Shown: positions 1-13,031, numbered from the stretch's first letter. The stretch: 64,000 nucleotides of DNA from Myotis daubentonii (GCF_963259705.1 NC_081850.1:34625799-34689798), one strand, 5' to 3'. Notes: generated by a model not told the origin, from the letters alone. Numbers and translations: made by a program.

Positions 1-49
1 CATTTAAATTATCACCTCCCTTTTCCTCCCAAAAGGCAATGAATTTGTA

Positions 50-52
<3 letters not shown>

Positions 53-117
<65 letters not shown>
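53..117. repeat. (TC)n/(CA)n compound microsatellite
   Basis: About 50 bases of uninterrupted TC dinucleotides run directly into a short CA run. It is a simple repeat with no gene signal. Confidence 0.95.
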
Positions 118-450
118 AAGGCAAACCAGCAAGCAAGACCCCGTAAGCTGCCAGGACCATGTATCTACTTCATTGTGCATTAGGAAACATGGACAGGTAC
201 ATTTAAATCAAAAAAAACTAAAAAGGAAAAAACCCCACACTCTTTGTTTTGACCCTCCTTTCTTGATTTTTCACTTTCCTAACCCTTTCCACCACACCCA
301 GAAGTATGCTATATTTGTATTGGACCAAATGTATTTACCGGTATCATCTTGCTTATTGAACAATTTTAAATGTATTTATTATAATTGTTTCCTTTAATTT
401 AGTGTTGGATATATTTGTTTTGTTAGAGGAATCTGATAATAATGGGCATA

Positions 451-732
451 CAGTGGGGCCTTGACTTAGGAGTTTAATTTGTTCCGTGACGGAGCTCGTA
501 ACTCAAATTACTCGTATGTCAAATCAATTTTCACCATTACAATGACACGTGCTGCTGGGCTGATGTTGTGGCCTTCACTGTGACGTTCGCTCCGCCAACT
601 AGCGGTGGGGTGTCTGAAGCTGGCTCGTAACCCGAATTTTAGCTCGCACCTCAAAGCAAAAAATCGGCTGAGAGACGACTCGTATCTCGAAAAACTCGTT
701 AGTCGGGACACTCGTAAGTCAAGGCCCCACTG
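451..732. mobile_element. Mariner/Tigger-type MITE, 282 bp, TA-flanked
   Basis: The ends are inverted copies: the left begins CAGTGGGGCCTTGACTTA and the right end is its reverse complement, with about one mismatch over 23 bases. A TA dinucleotide lies on each side (449-450 and 733-734), as expected for the Tc1/mariner/pogo superfamily. The interior contains many copies of an ACTCGTA-like motif in both orientations. No transposase frame is present, so this is a non-autonomous element. The superfamily assignment follows from the TA duplication and the termini; the family name is not certain. Confidence 0.85.
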
Positions 733-734
733 TA

Positions 735-3700
735 TTTAGATTAATGGAAATTAGAGACTGGGGATCCTCCAAGGTTCAACATTTCTTCTAATTGTTCATG
801 GTTTGTTCTAAATTTAGACAGATCAGGAATTAATATTATATTTCAACTTGACTCACTAAAAATATTCTGATCTCCTTTATGAATACAGTTAGGAACATAA
901 ATTCTTTGTGACAAGTATAGATAGTTCTGACCCATAGACAAATAATATCTAAGATCTATGCTACTTCCTGTTATTTGAAATCCACAGTAAGACACATACA
1001 CACATATACAATCACAAACAAAATCTTAACAATTTTGAACTTTAATTGTGAAATGTTTTACAAAATAAAAACATCATAATTTATACCTTTGAGCAAATTG
1101 GATCAACCACATTTATTGCATTTATTAAACATTTTATTTTCATTTTTCAGTCATTGAAACTGACTTTTTAGAATAACATTAGACACTAATACAATAGGTT
1201 TATTAACAAGTGACCAGGACAGATTTTAAGAACTTAATGTTTCATGGCATTATAATCAAACACTAGTCCTGAAAAATACCTATATAGACCAAGTGATAAA
1301 CTTTCATTGAGGAAAAATGTGAAGAAGGTATGTTGGCTATTTTTAAGTTTCAGAAAAAGTATTTCCATGTAATAGGATCAAGTATCAATAGTATAGTTTG
1401 ATCTTCGTGTATTAGTATACATCTCCAAAATATTTACATTCTTATAGCCCATGAACAAGAGGCTGAAATGGGTGAACTGTCCACTTGGACCCAGTTTAAA
1501 AACAATTTTTGGATATTAAGTGGCTGGTCACTTTTTCAGGATTTTCATCCAAACTATGTTTAGACTGACTGTATAAGTCTTGCTGCCTTTTCAGAAATCT
1601 GCTTTCCTTTTTGTGCTTTTTTCTTGTACTGTATAGCACGGTTCATGCACCTCTCTTTAGATGGTGTACTTTAAAAACAAAAATAAATTTTAGAAAATGG
1701 TTTTAACACTGCATAACTAAAATTAGTAGTGTGCAACGTTGACTGCCTTTGATGTGTAGTAGACGAGTGAAAATGAACATGTTCTTGTAGAATGCTGTCA
1801 AAATCATTCAGGAATGAACACGGTTTCATTACTGTAATCATGAACCTTTTTACATGAATGCACTTTCTAGAAGTGCTAAATGTGATGCATTTTCAAAGTT
1901 TAAAAAATCCTTCAGATGATATATTTGAGATGTCTAAAATAATGCTGTGCTTGAAACATTTGTGTAAAAGAAAAATGTGTGTGTCACTGTGATGCTGGTC
2001 CTCCCTGTGTGGACAGAAGTAGAAAGTGAAAAAACTTTGGCAAGTCACCTTTGTGTACAATTTGAGGCAGTGGTTATATTAAAAAATTGACCTTTATGAT
2101 GACCTCCCTTCCCCCAAATTCTTGGTGAGACAGTAACCACCACCAAAAAATCAAAATCAAACCCTGTGATTTGTATGAATCACACAGGACATGAGGGAGA
2201 GAGGTTGACATGCAGTGAAAATTGGGCTTGTCACTAGATCAGATCAACCTCCATGTATATGGTTAGAACAAATCAATTAATGGAACCCTAGTATTTCTGC
2301 AAGTTTGATTATTTAAAAAAAAATAACTGGAATAGAAGCATTAATTCAGTGCTTAGTTCTAGTGTTAGAAACCCCTTTGATGTAATGCCTTGTATTAACC
2401 CTTTGAGCATTGTAAGATATACAATGGGGGACAAAAGCCTTTCAGATCCTTTATTTAGACTTAGACCGGTAAAATATACTCTATATCCAAATGTCTAATT
2501 ATGCTGGTTTTTTTAAAGGGGGGGTAGGAAGAGAAAGTGTTTTTACGCCGAACACTTGCATTTTATATACGACTCTTAATTTTCTTCAAGAGGGCTTGAT
2601 ATATTTATTCCCAAATATTCACTGCCATCTAAGTAAGTGTACTGTTTACAAAAAAAAATAAAAATCAACTTTTCTAGTATCACAGCATGACTCTAGAAAA
2701 GGACGACCACACATGGGCCCGTGGACCCATGTCAGACCGATTTCTGCACATTGAAAGTACCTAGATTGCCTTTAAAAGGTATGATAAAGAAAGGGTTACA
2801 TTTCCCCCCGAAACAAAAAAGATTTCATTTATTTAGCTTTAGAAAGTACAATTGTAAGTGAAGCCTTAGGAAGAAACGAGTTCGAGTAGCTAAAGAAAAG
2901 CTGAACTCTTTGGGGGCAGGTAAGGTGTTTGGAGTTAGATCTCTCATAACACATTGTTTGGGAATTTCATACAGGGCATAATTTAATCTATGCTCCAAAA
3001 CTTTAATACTTTGTCAAAAAAAATTATATAGAGATAGAATGGAGAGCAAAAGCACTTGATTCGAGCTCATCTGATGCTATGACTACTGCTTCTGATACCT
3101 GGAAACGCCAGTCTGCTCACACAATTGCTGACTCTGTTCACGGGCGCTCTGCGTGCACTGGACTCCTTTGTCCCCTGCCTGATGGAACACGAGAGCAGTG
3201 CTGTCCGCAGATGTGCTTGCGCTGCCCTGGCCGGGCACAGATAAAAGCGTAACCTATTCCAATGCCTGGTGAAAGGACATCCATAGCCTAGTGCAAGTTT
3301 GCCGTAAACGTTGCTTTTTAGGCAGTTTAGGAGGTCAAACCATGCAAATTACTCATGTGTTAACATGCAATACTCAAAGGGTTTTAATTTAACTCTCTTC
3401 TTTTGAATTCTTCATGATGATTTACTGTAAATGCTTCTCAGTTTGCATGCTCTGATCATTGCTGCTAGTGATTTTACGTGCCAGTAGACCTGAGTTTAGT
3501 TTACCAATTTTACTTAAATAGTAAAAGCCACTTACAAAGTGACTGCCTAGGATTTTTTTTTCTTTTGTTTGAAGTAATTGGTAATATGTCATTTACAAAA
3601 AATGTGTTTTGTCTCTTATTGGTTCTGGTATTTGATTCTTTTTTTCCCTCTTTCCTTTGTATTTTAAATAAATTATGATGTTGGGATTGGAAGCCCTGAG

Positions 3701-4835
3701 TAATGAAATCTTTGGTAAGAATTGTTTATGTAGCTCAATAATGAGGACAACAAATCTTTGTTAGAAGAATTATGATTCTGGGGAGGAAAGAAAAAATAAA
3801 AACCCCCATTGACTGTTGATGACCAAGTAAATTTTTCCTTGAATGAATTAATAGTTTTGAACAAATGATTGCCTTGTTTTAACCTGCTAAACACAATTTT
3901 AAATGACCCAATAAAGGAGGTATTGAATTTTATGCATTTAAAAAGCATCTTTTGTACCAAAGCAAATTTTTTTCTCTACTCATCTGCATCATCAATTGGG
4001 ACCTATGGTGGTGACCAATGTGTTGGTTACAGAAACTTCAAGTGAGTGCCTTGAGAAAACTGGGAAATTTGTGCCTGGGGTGGTAAACATTTAATTAGGT
4101 TCATTGTAGTGCTTACCAATCAGTAATTCTACTATCACTCAGGGCTTTCGTACCTTCTAGGTAAAACTCCTTTCATTGCGTTTTTTTAAAATACTGTGGT
4201 GTTTTTTTTTAAGTGCCATCATTTAAATTTCACTTAGTAAGTGGCAGATTTCATTATTCAGTCCCACAAGCACAGAAAACATAGTAACACTAGGAGATAT
4301 TGAACATTTATTTTACAATCGACTGAATATATTATGTAAATGAGGTAAGCAACTTTTGTAGAGATTGTATGTGTGAGATAATGTAATGTTCTTTTCCAGT
4401 TTTTGGACTACAGTTGAATAAACTTTTTAATTATTTAAAAAACATCTTTACCGAATAACATGTGATGGTTTTTTGTATAATGTATTTGATTTTGTAAATA
4501 CGTATTTCCTGATGTGATTTTTGTGAGAAATGCTAAATCTTTTAGTATATCATGTCCTCTCAAGATTGGCAGGAGCTAAATAATAGTTTGTGGGCGATTT
4601 GTATTGTGTACTGTATAATAACTGGGGAACTTTTATAATTATAAAAATATATATTAACTTTTAGTGTGTTGTTTAAACAAATGACTGGAACATACTAAAG
4701 ATATTAGTAGGATTTTTCTGAATATTTCAGACTTGAACTCAGGCTAGCTTTCTTGTGTTTTTCAAAACAAAATGGTGTCTTGTCTTTTAAAATCAATAAA
4801 TTTGTTTCCTTGTTACAAATACATTTGAAATGGCT
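735..4835. other. Repeat-poor AT-rich 4.1 kb; candidate 3' UTR
   Basis: No SINE, LINE or DNA transposon is recognisable here, unlike almost every other 4-kb stretch of the window. It is AT-rich with no long open frame. Canonical AATAAA signals lie at 3667-3672, 4417-4422 and 4795-4800; the last is followed by a T/G-rich stretch like a downstream cleavage element. The pattern resembles a long 3' UTR, on the + strand, of a gene whose coding part lies left of the window. This is inference; a conserved non-coding region would look the same. Confidence 0.3.
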
Positions 4836-5550
4836 TCATTTTTCCCCCCCTTAACTCATTGCCAGGGAACTTATATTGCACTGCCTCATGTAGAGGGTGG
4901 TCTCTGTGTTGTTCACTAGCTTAGAAAAGAAATTAAGTTGTTTTCCTTTTTTGTGTCAAATGAAATTGGCAATATTTACACATGAACAGCATAAAAAGAG
5001 AAAACAAAATTATAAGCCCAGCAGGGTACTAATCTTACCCTCACAGAAAATTAGTGATTGAGTGCTATTTAATTTCAGAAGCTGTCATCATTTCCATTGT
5101 AAATCCAGATTTTTGGATGTTCATAATGTGTTTGTTTTGTGTCACTTCAAATTAATATTTGGCACCCAAGTTTCTTGCTTAGGTTGCAACAGCTTATTAA
5201 AATTCGTTCTAATGCACTTAATATTATCTGCTCCCACTTTTTCCCTTCTTTGAATTATATAGTTACATACAGGAAAATTTGCTGCTTTTAGTGTACCTTT
5301 CTGTGATTTTTGACAAACACACAGTATATAAGGCCTCCTCCTAGGAGTATGGAATAGCCCATTCATATGGGGTTTCTTTAAGTGAGAGAAATAACAGACA
5401 GAAAATATCCTTAAAAGGAATGTAGACAGAATTATAACCAATATCAAGTACAATACTATGCTACAAAGAAAATAAGTAGCCAATTTAGACACTTCTGTTG
5501 TAGCCATTGCCACTTGTGAGGTATTTGGAACTTTTTGTACATATAGAGTT
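4836..5550. other. Unannotated AT-rich intergenic or intronic DNA
   Basis: No recognisable repeat, RNA gene or coding exon. The open frames at 5062-5253 and 5142-5513 look random: AT-driven composition, no domain, no splice context. Confidence 0.6.
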
Positions 5551-5768
5551 CCTGGCTCTGGTCAGGTTGCTCAATTGGTTGCAGCCTTGTCCCATACACC
5601 AAAAGGTTGCAGGTTCGAGTCTGGTCAGGGCACGTACCTAGATTGCGGATTTGATGGGGGCGGAGCTCCAAGGCGTATATGGGAATTGATGTTTCTCTTT
5701 CACATCGATGTTTCTCTCCGTTTCTCTCTCTAAATATATCTTGAGGTGAAGGTTACAAAAAAAAAAAT
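5551..5768 (+). mobile_element. Ves-like tRNA-derived SINE (older variant)
   Basis: The head contains a tRNA-like box B (GGTTCGAGTC near 5610). The body has the bat SINE signature of a repeated GATGTTTCTCT motif, and it ends in a run of about 12 A. The head differs from the young Ves consensus (GCTCTGGTCAGGTTGCTCAA), so this is an older or divergent subfamily. Confidence 0.85.
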
Positions 5769-7110
5769 AGTTTCTGGTTTCTAACCTTATTTTTATACTT
5801 GGTTTCTCTTGGAAATCTGAGGTGTTTTAAATATATCTTATAATTAGTGTGTTTTCTTCTTGGTTACAATATTCTTCCTATCATAGATTCTTAATATTAG
5901 TTTTTTCTCCCTTGGAACTAGGACATTTCAAGACTTGAACGCTGCCTAGGAAATGTAGCCAGTTTTCATTAACTGATTCAATTCAGTCCAAATGCTTTTC
6001 TTCATTATAGTCTAAAAGAAATGCATGTAGAAATTTGTCATTCAGCGGAGGCACAGATTTTGTGTGTGGTTTTCTGGCTGCCATATTGCTGAGGAGAATG
6101 TCCTTGAAAATCAGGGAGCAGGAGGGCTCTCTGGTCTGACCCTGGTCTGCTGCACATTGGAACCATGCCTGGGCCAGGAGGAGGGACCTGCTTCCAGTGC
6201 CGGGCTGGTGGCAAGCAGAGTCTTTGGGCTGAGGGCCCCTAGACATCATCGCTTCTCCATGCTGCTGAGGCCTGTGGTGCACCAGTTTATTGCTGGCTCT
6301 GAGACTGGCAAGTATCCCAGGCATGACTGGGTACATGGGAAGTTGTGTCTGAGTCCAAATATATTAGTAATTCAAGTAAACATAAATGTATGTGTTAAAG
6401 GAGATGCCTGCCCCTTGGGCCAATCCTTTGATAAGGAGCAAATGAGCCAAGTCTGGGCGCAGTCAGCAGCCCAGGCCTGGGGCGCCGGGAGCCCTGCAGG
6501 AACCCTGAAGGCCTATCTGTTTTCGGGACAGCAGCCCTGTTGTTTTTTAAATGTTTTAGATGTTTTGGGGGCTCATCTCTCAGATGAAGGTCTTGAAAAT
6601 TAGGTGCTTGATGTGAGGCATGGACTTCCTTCCTCAGGGGGAATCTGCAGGCTTTACGTTCCCCCCCATGGTGGATTGTTGCACGTGGGTTGAAGTTTAC
6701 CTTGAGACTGGGCCCCAGCCTCTCCTACCCGATTAAATGTGTGTGTTTTCTTGTTTGCCTGATGTGTTGGAGTTGCTTGGCCAGCCTTTAAGTTTTATCC
6801 GGAGGAAACTGTTCCTGATGGAGATCCGAGCGTGTGAGGGAGGAGGTAAGTTCAGGGTCTCCCTTTGCCTCCGTCTTGAACCGAACCCCAGGGCTCCGTC
6901 TTGATCATTATGGAACCAGCTCTCTTGTGATTATACCTAAGGATTATTCTATTTAAGGTTGATTATTTCTGCTTTTACTAACATTTCTTAATGAGTCCTC
7001 TTGGACATTTTATCTGTGCATTTATCCTATCTTTTTCCCTTACACATATAGATATAGCCTCTACATACATTTCTGAAAGCCAAATTTTGGGGCCAATACC
7101 TTGCAAAAAT
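5769..7110. other. Unannotated region, locally GC-rich
   Basis: No clear gene. 6060-6560 is GC-rich and holds overlapping open frames on both strands (6064-6603 + and 5983-6336 -), but neither resembles a known protein or has an exon-like context. A possible short exon (about 6792-6846) ending in a strong GAG|GTAAGT donor is listed under findings. Confidence 0.5.
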
Positions 7111-7112
7111 GT

Positions 7113-7170
7113 TTGTTTTGTTTTGTTTTGTTTTGTTGTTGTTGTTGTTTTTTGTTTTGTTTTGTGTGTG
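7113..7170. repeat. (TTTTG)n / (TTG)n low-complexity tract
   Basis: A run of TTTTG pentamers continues into TTG triplets and a short TG run. Open frames on both strands here are by-products of this composition. Confidence 0.9.
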
Positions 7171-7502
7171 TGTTTTTTTCAATATGTTGCTGAACTCTAT
7201 TGTGAAATCTTGAAACAACTTGTAATTCTTCAATAGCACTGATCAAATCACTGGAAGCCAATTAGCTGAAAAAAGGGTGTTGAAAAGTGTCTTGTATTTG
7301 ATCTATGAGTGTTTGCCATTTTACAGGCAGAGAAGTCAACACTTCAAAAAATCCTAAATAATCTGGCAAATTGATTTTTTTTTCTTTTTTTAAAAAATAA
7401 TTTTAGTGAGTTTATTTGAACCAAACGGTCTACAATTGCTGGGAAGGAGAATCTCAAGGTATTGAGATAATCCTCCAGAGAATGGTGGTTTTTCACCTAG
7501 TG

Positions 7503-8075
7503 GTTTTTTTTTTTTTTTTTTAATTCTTTGTTGTTTAAAGTATCACATGTGTCTCCTTTTTCCCCCATTGACCTCTCCCAGGCCGACCCGGCCCCCAGCA
7601 CATGTCCTCACCCTCCTAGTGTCTGTGTCCATTGGTTATGCTTGTACGCATGCGTGCAAGTCCTGTGGTTGATCTCTGGATCTATTTTTGTTCATCGGTT
7701 TATGTTGTTCATTATATTCCACAAATGAGTGAGATCATGTGATATTTATCTTTCTCTAACTGGCTTATTTCGCTTAGCATAATGCTCTCCAGGCCCATCC
7801 ATGCTGTTGTGAATGGTAAGAGTTCTTTCTTTTTTACAGCAGTGTAGTATTCCATTGTGTAAATGTACCACCATTTTCTAATCCACTCATCTGCTGATGG
7901 GCACTTAGGCTGTTTCCAAATCTTAGCTATTGTAAATTGTGCTGCAATGAACATAGGGATGCATATATCCTTTCTGATTGGTCTTTCTTATTTCTTGGGA
8001 TATATTCCTAGAAGTGGGATTACTGGGTCAAATTCAAGTTCCATTTTTAGCAAACTGATTCTTAGTAAAATGATA
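7503..8075 (-). mobile_element. LINE-1 3' end, antisense
   Basis: Read on the minus strand this is a 5'-truncated LINE-1: the C-terminal part of ORF2 (frame 7954 to 7712 with the recognisable YTMEYYTAVKK and DKYHMISLICG segments) followed by the short 3' UTR and an A-tail, seen here as the poly-T at 7507-7522. The frame is only a fragment of the normal ORF2 of about 1275 residues, so no functional enzyme is encoded. Confidence 0.9.
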
Positions 8076-8339
8076 TTTGATTATTTGGAAACCCTCCCTC
8101 AGCAATTGCCATATTAATTATAGATACTCTTTGGGCAAATAAATATTTTATACCCCAAGTGATCATTCTGAAGTTAAACTTGAAATATGAATTACATATA
8201 CAACACTAAGCACTTGTGTTAACACATCATTACATCTCTGTCACTTTAATTAAAGCCCATTAAGTATATCTACCTATTCTGAGAACACTGGGAAACTGTT
8301 CTTCAAATTATGAAGAAGAAAAAATAAGATCCTTCTGAT

Positions 8340-8715
8340 CTAAAAAAATGACTCATAATCCCACCAAAGTGAAAACAACCAATTTCATTCAAATGTAGAA
8401 TGGATCAAGAAACTATGGGCTATTCATATAAGGAAATATTTCGCATTAGTGAATTAGACCAAGTACAAGTAACAACATGATAAATCTCACAAATATGCCA
8501 TGGAAGAAAGAAGCCAAACATGAAGGAATACATGTTGCATTATTCCATTGATACAGTTTAAAAACAGGGAGAAGCATACGCTAGTGTATTATTTACCTTT
8601 AGAGAGGAGAAAACCTTTAGGGAAGTACTGAAGGCTTTTGGGTGCTAGTAACTTTCTATTTCATGATCTGTGTAGTGGTGTTCTGAATATTTACTTTGAG
8701 ACAATATATTATGCT
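8340..8715 (+). mobile_element. Old LINE-1 (L1M-type) 3' fragment
   Basis: The sequence follows the conserved end of old mammalian L1: a diverged ORF2 C-terminus (AATGGATCAAGAAACTATGG region, then AACATGATAAATCTCACAAA) and the 3' UTR with its TGATCTGTGTAGTGG segment. It is highly diverged and non-coding. Confidence 0.7.
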
Positions 8716-11389
8716 GATATGATAAAGTTAAAACTAACAGAGCTTAATGGTTTAAAATCCACCCGGCAGTTTTCTAAAGCCAGGACAGCTTTTAAATTAC
8801 GCATTTCTACAGAAAGGTGTGCCAAGTACTGTGTTGCGGCTTTACTTTTAGCATGTGAGTTAATGGTGTCAGGAACCAGAAACAGCCATGAAATGTTTAT
8901 GCTTCAATAATCACAGTGAATACTGCCTACCTGATTTCTTACATCTGATTGCAAAAGGGTGTGTTTGGTGAAGTTGATATGAGTTAACAAATCAATACTA
9001 AGAATATTCTTTAAAAATATATATATCAGGGTGCTTGATAAGAGTAAAGGATACAATCCATAACAGGAAGTTTTAGAAAGTCTCCCAAATTTACAAGCTG
9101 CCCCTAGTCTGCAGAAATACTTCTCAGTGGTCCACAGTGCCCAGTGTTTGTTCGCTTTGCCCAAATGCATGATTAGCATCAGCAGGCTCTGTGCATTAGC
9201 GGAGTAGTCCTGTGATCTTTAAAATACAGAGGTCTCAGTGTGACACTTGGCAGCCAACCAAGACCACAGAATATGTCTAAGAGGAAACCCTAAGGAACAG
9301 CAGATACTGGTCAGTGGGAGTTAGCAGGAAATCACACTGTTTGTATTGCAGAAATAGGATGAGTTTTTTGCTTATAGGTGAGTCAGCACTGCAATAAGCC
9401 CAGTGCCAGGCAATTAAACTGAGGATGCCATATGGCCACCCTGAATGATTTGCAGAATCCAAAATGCCACCCAGCTTAGGGCCAGTGGAACAGTAAGTCA
9501 TGCTCTCATACAGAAATGCTTTTGCTATGCAGTGCCATGCAATGAAGAAGCCTAAGAGGGCACACTCCTGAGGCTTGTGCACCTCATTCCTCTAGCTGCC
9601 CCTGTCCTTGCTGGTCCTTGCTGGTGAGCCAATGGAAATGTCCATTCTGTCTGCCCTCCTCTCTACTCCCATCACTATTGAAGCTTTTCCTGAATTCTAT
9701 TTTCTGGCACTAGAACATTTCTATATCTTATTAGAGGCCTGATTTCTTCACCATCGTCTGTAGATGCTTGAGTCCTAACACCTGATTCTACAAGGTGGCT
9801 TCTTGGGGAGAACATATCTGTATTGCCATGTTCTGCTGGGAGAACGTAGATTATTCTGAAGCATGATCATCAATCAGCTGCTTTTCCCTAAATAAGGGTT
9901 TATCTGGATCTGGTCCACAGAGGATTCATTGGGAGTTAGAAAGACTGGACCTTTTTTCATAAAATAATAAAGTAAAATCATACAGAAGTATATGAAATAA
10001 AAATACAAGTTCCTTCTTCCAATTCAATTCTATTTTACAAGGTGACAGCTATTCAGTTTTCTGCTAACCAGCAGAATTGGAGCTGGAAATAGAGATTTAA
10101 AAAATATTTTTGTCACAGAGTTGAGTTTATGGGTTGTGAAACGTATAGCCAGTAGACTAAGATTACTGGGTCAGAGTAATGACCCAGTGCTCTGTGAATG
10201 GCACAGCCTCCCTAAAACTGAGCACATTTGAAAGTTTTCACTTTTTTTACATTTGGATGTCACATTTATTAGGAAGCATGAATGCATTCAATGCTAGTGT
10301 CTCTGCTATCAAGACAGTACATGCTGGGGACACTGGTCCTCTGGTCTTCTTGCTCAGAACTAAAGCAGCAGCAGAAGGTGCTGGCGGGGAAGTGGCCCCC
10401 ACCTTTCTGCCGTCCCAGTGACCTGCGGAGGGGCTTCTCTCTCTGCTCACCAAGAGCAACTGCATAGTCATGGGTCTGTCAAAAGTCTGTTCTTCATCTT
10501 CCAACCTATGAATTTGAATACAAAGATTCAAGAAGACCAATATCTGTTTCAGAAACCCACAGCACACTCGACCAGACAAAGATAAAAATAGGAAATGAAT
10601 GTGACACATGACTCATGATTCCTTAGACTTGGTGTTGCACACTGGACTGATTCACAGAAATTAAAGTCCCCAACCTGATTCAGCTGCAAGAGGAGTGAGA
10701 GTAATGTGTCTAGATGGAAAATTTATTCCAGAATGAAGATGGAAACTCATCTCACGACGATGAAGCCAAGAGCACTGGGTATGGGGTATGCTTAGTAATT
10801 AAATGGTTTTGATCCACTTCCAACACTCCTTCAGAATCCAGATATTTCTTCTCTAAGAGGAACAGAAATCTTGAAATTCAGGTGTTCTGTGTTCATGGAT
10901 GCTCATAGAATGGGGTGCAGTTGGGGCTGTTTGGACACACATCCAAAGAAGAAATAGGGCTTGGCTGGCCATGATGGGAGGTGAAAGGTGTTTGTGGTGA
11001 TGATGCCTTCGGACTGCTGGCTTCTTGATGAGTGACAGCACTTATGTATTAACTCAATTCTCCCAACAAGTCAACGGGATACTTTCTATTAATTTCTGTT
11101 TTATGGCGACGATAAACACTTGTCAAGTGCTACTTTAAACACCTGTTATGGGGAACTGCTGACTGCCTATTACACAATGGCACAAACTTCATAATGTTGG
11201 CATTCTGTAAATACCTATCCAAAGGCCAATCCTTGGCACCATATGCTCCTTTGAAACAGTGAGCACTGCTTTACCTTTGCCAAGGAGGGGGGGGGGGCGT
11301 TGTGGGAAAGCAAATATTCCTGATTGATGCCCCTGGAGGGCTCAGTGGGACCACTTATGATGTAGTTATAGAAGAGAAGTGAAAGGTAT
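8716..11389. other. Unannotated intergenic or intronic DNA
   Basis: No confident gene or repeat over 2.7 kb. Open frames at 8904-9179, 9277-9582 and 10247-10609 (all -) lack splice context or recognisable domains. A poly-G run lies near 11287-11297. Confidence 0.55.
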
Positions 11390-11545
11390 GAGTTTTCCAG
11401 CCAGTTACCCAGGTCAGCTGCTAATTATATGGCCATGAAAATCACTTTTCTAAAGTTCAGTTTCTTCATCTATAAAATCAGGGTGAGAATAGGACTCACA
11501 ACTTAGGGGAAGTGTGATGATTAAATGAGATAACACATGAGTTTA
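11390..11545 (+). repeat. MIR SINE fragment
   Basis: It contains the MIR core order: a region ending in TCAGTTTCTTCATCTATAAA, then GATTAAATGAGATAA. MIR is an ancient mammalian-wide tRNA-derived SINE, so divergence is expected. Confidence 0.8.
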
Positions 11546-11689
11546 GCCAGGGACCCCATGAGCTCTGTGGAAGGGCCAAAGGCATGCAAGTGGGAGGGTC
11601 TGCAGCCCCCACCCATGTTCCTCTGGGCAGTGCAAGGGGAGGGGTTTAGTTACTCATTGCTACTGTTGGTATGCTAGAGGAGAATTAAA

Positions 11690-12586
11690 TTTTTCTGGGA
11701 TTTCAATCTTTCCTTTTTGACTGCTAATAAGGCTAATAGCCAGTTCTTTTGGAGCGTTTATGAGATGCAGTAACAAAGACATATATTAACTTATGTCTTC
11801 TGGATATTTCTCTGATATGCTTTCTTTTAATAATGCTTCTCTACCATTCCCTCTATCTTGTTTTTTTATTTGTTCCTTGAATATTTGGTGGACTTTATCA
11901 GTGAAGCCACTTGGACCTAGAGTTGCCTTTTGGGGAAGATTTTAAGTGACTGGTTCAATTTCCTTAATGTTTCTGTTATGATTCAAGTTTTAAATAAGTC
12001 AGTTTTTGTAAGTTGTATATTTATAGAAAATTTCCTTTTTCTCTAAGTCTTTCAAGCTATTGGCATAAAGATGTTCAGGGACATTTTGACATTTGTAGTC
12101 ACTACTTTCTAAACATTGTCTAATTTTCATTTCCTATTTAACCCATGGACAGCTTGGAAGTCTGTAGTTATAGAAGGAAGGTTAAAGGTATGAGTTACTT
12201 TCCCAGCTATGAGGATTTTCTAGTTATTTTCTTGTGAATGATTTGTCATATAATTATATTGCTGTCAAAGAATAAATTCTGTGTGATTTCAATCTTTTGA
12301 GATTTGTGTAGATTTACTTTTTGACTCTACAGGATGTAGTCTATTTCCTTGAATATTGTGTGCACCATGAAAGAATGTGTATTACCCAGCACTGTGTGCA
12401 GATTTTTATGTACATCCATTTGTTTAAGTTTGTAATTCTGTTGTTTATATTTTCAGTATTTATACTGGCATATTTTGTCTGCCTGTTCTATAATTTACTC
12501 AGAGAGGTGAGTTTTAATCACTCATTATGTCTCTGGATTTGTCTATTTCGTTTTGTAATTCTATGATTATTTATTTACTTATTTAT
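11690..12586 (-). mobile_element. Old LINE-1 ORF2 fragment, antisense
   Basis: The minus-strand sequence matches the reverse-transcriptase region of old L1. On the + strand this is seen as GTGAAGCCACTTGGACCT at about 11902-11919, the reverse of the conserved codons for the GPDGF-type motif. All frames are broken. It probably continues beyond the nested SINE/hAT unit to about 13130. Confidence 0.7.
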
Positions 12587-12796
12587 TAAAATATATTTTT
12601 ATTATTTCAGAGAGAAGGGGAGAGGGAGAGAGATAGAAACATCAATGATGAGAGAGAATCATTGTTCAGCTGCCTCCTGCATGCCTGCTACTGGGGATCG
12701 AACCCGCAACTGGGCATGTGCCCTTGACTGAAATCGAACCTGGGACCCTTCAGTCCACAGATCGACGCTCTATCCACTAAGCCAAACCAACTAGAG
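12587..12796 (-). mobile_element. Ves SINE, antisense, split at its head by a hAT element
   Basis: On the minus strand it reads as a Ves SINE: GGTTTGGCTTAGTGGATAGAG head, a box B-like motif, the CAGGAGGCAGCTG block, then the ATCATTGATGTTTCTATC body and AT-rich tail (around 12590-12605). The first bases of its head (around 12790-12797) are the target of the hAT insertion that follows and are duplicated at 13032-13039. Confidence 0.92.
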
Positions 12797-13031
12797 CAGT
12801 GATGGTGAACCTATGACACGCGTGTCAGAGGTGACACGCGAACTCATTTTTTTGGTTGATTTTTCTTTGTTAAGTGGCATTTAAATATATAAAATAAATA
12901 TCAAAAATATAAATCCTTGTTTTACTATGGTTGCAAATATCAAAAAATTTCTATATGTGACACGGCACCAGAGTTAAGTTAGGGTTTTTCAAAATGCTGA
13001 CACGCCGAGCTCAAAAGGTTCACCATCACTG
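12797..13031. mobile_element. Non-autonomous hAT element, 235 bp, nested in a Ves SINE
   Basis: The termini are inverted repeats starting CAGTGATGGTGAAC and ending GTTCACCATCACTG. The bases ACTAGAGC occur on both sides (12790-12797 overlapping the first base, and 13032-13039), matching an 8-bp hAT duplication (at least 7 bp unambiguous). It sits inside the head of an antisense Ves SINE, so it is younger than that SINE. No transposase frame exists; it is a MITE. Confidence 0.9.

Noticed and set aside
6064..6603. 179-codon open frame on the + strand
   Set aside because: No recognisable motif, no splice context, and an overlapping frame of similar quality on the other strand. Treated as chance in a GC-rich patch.
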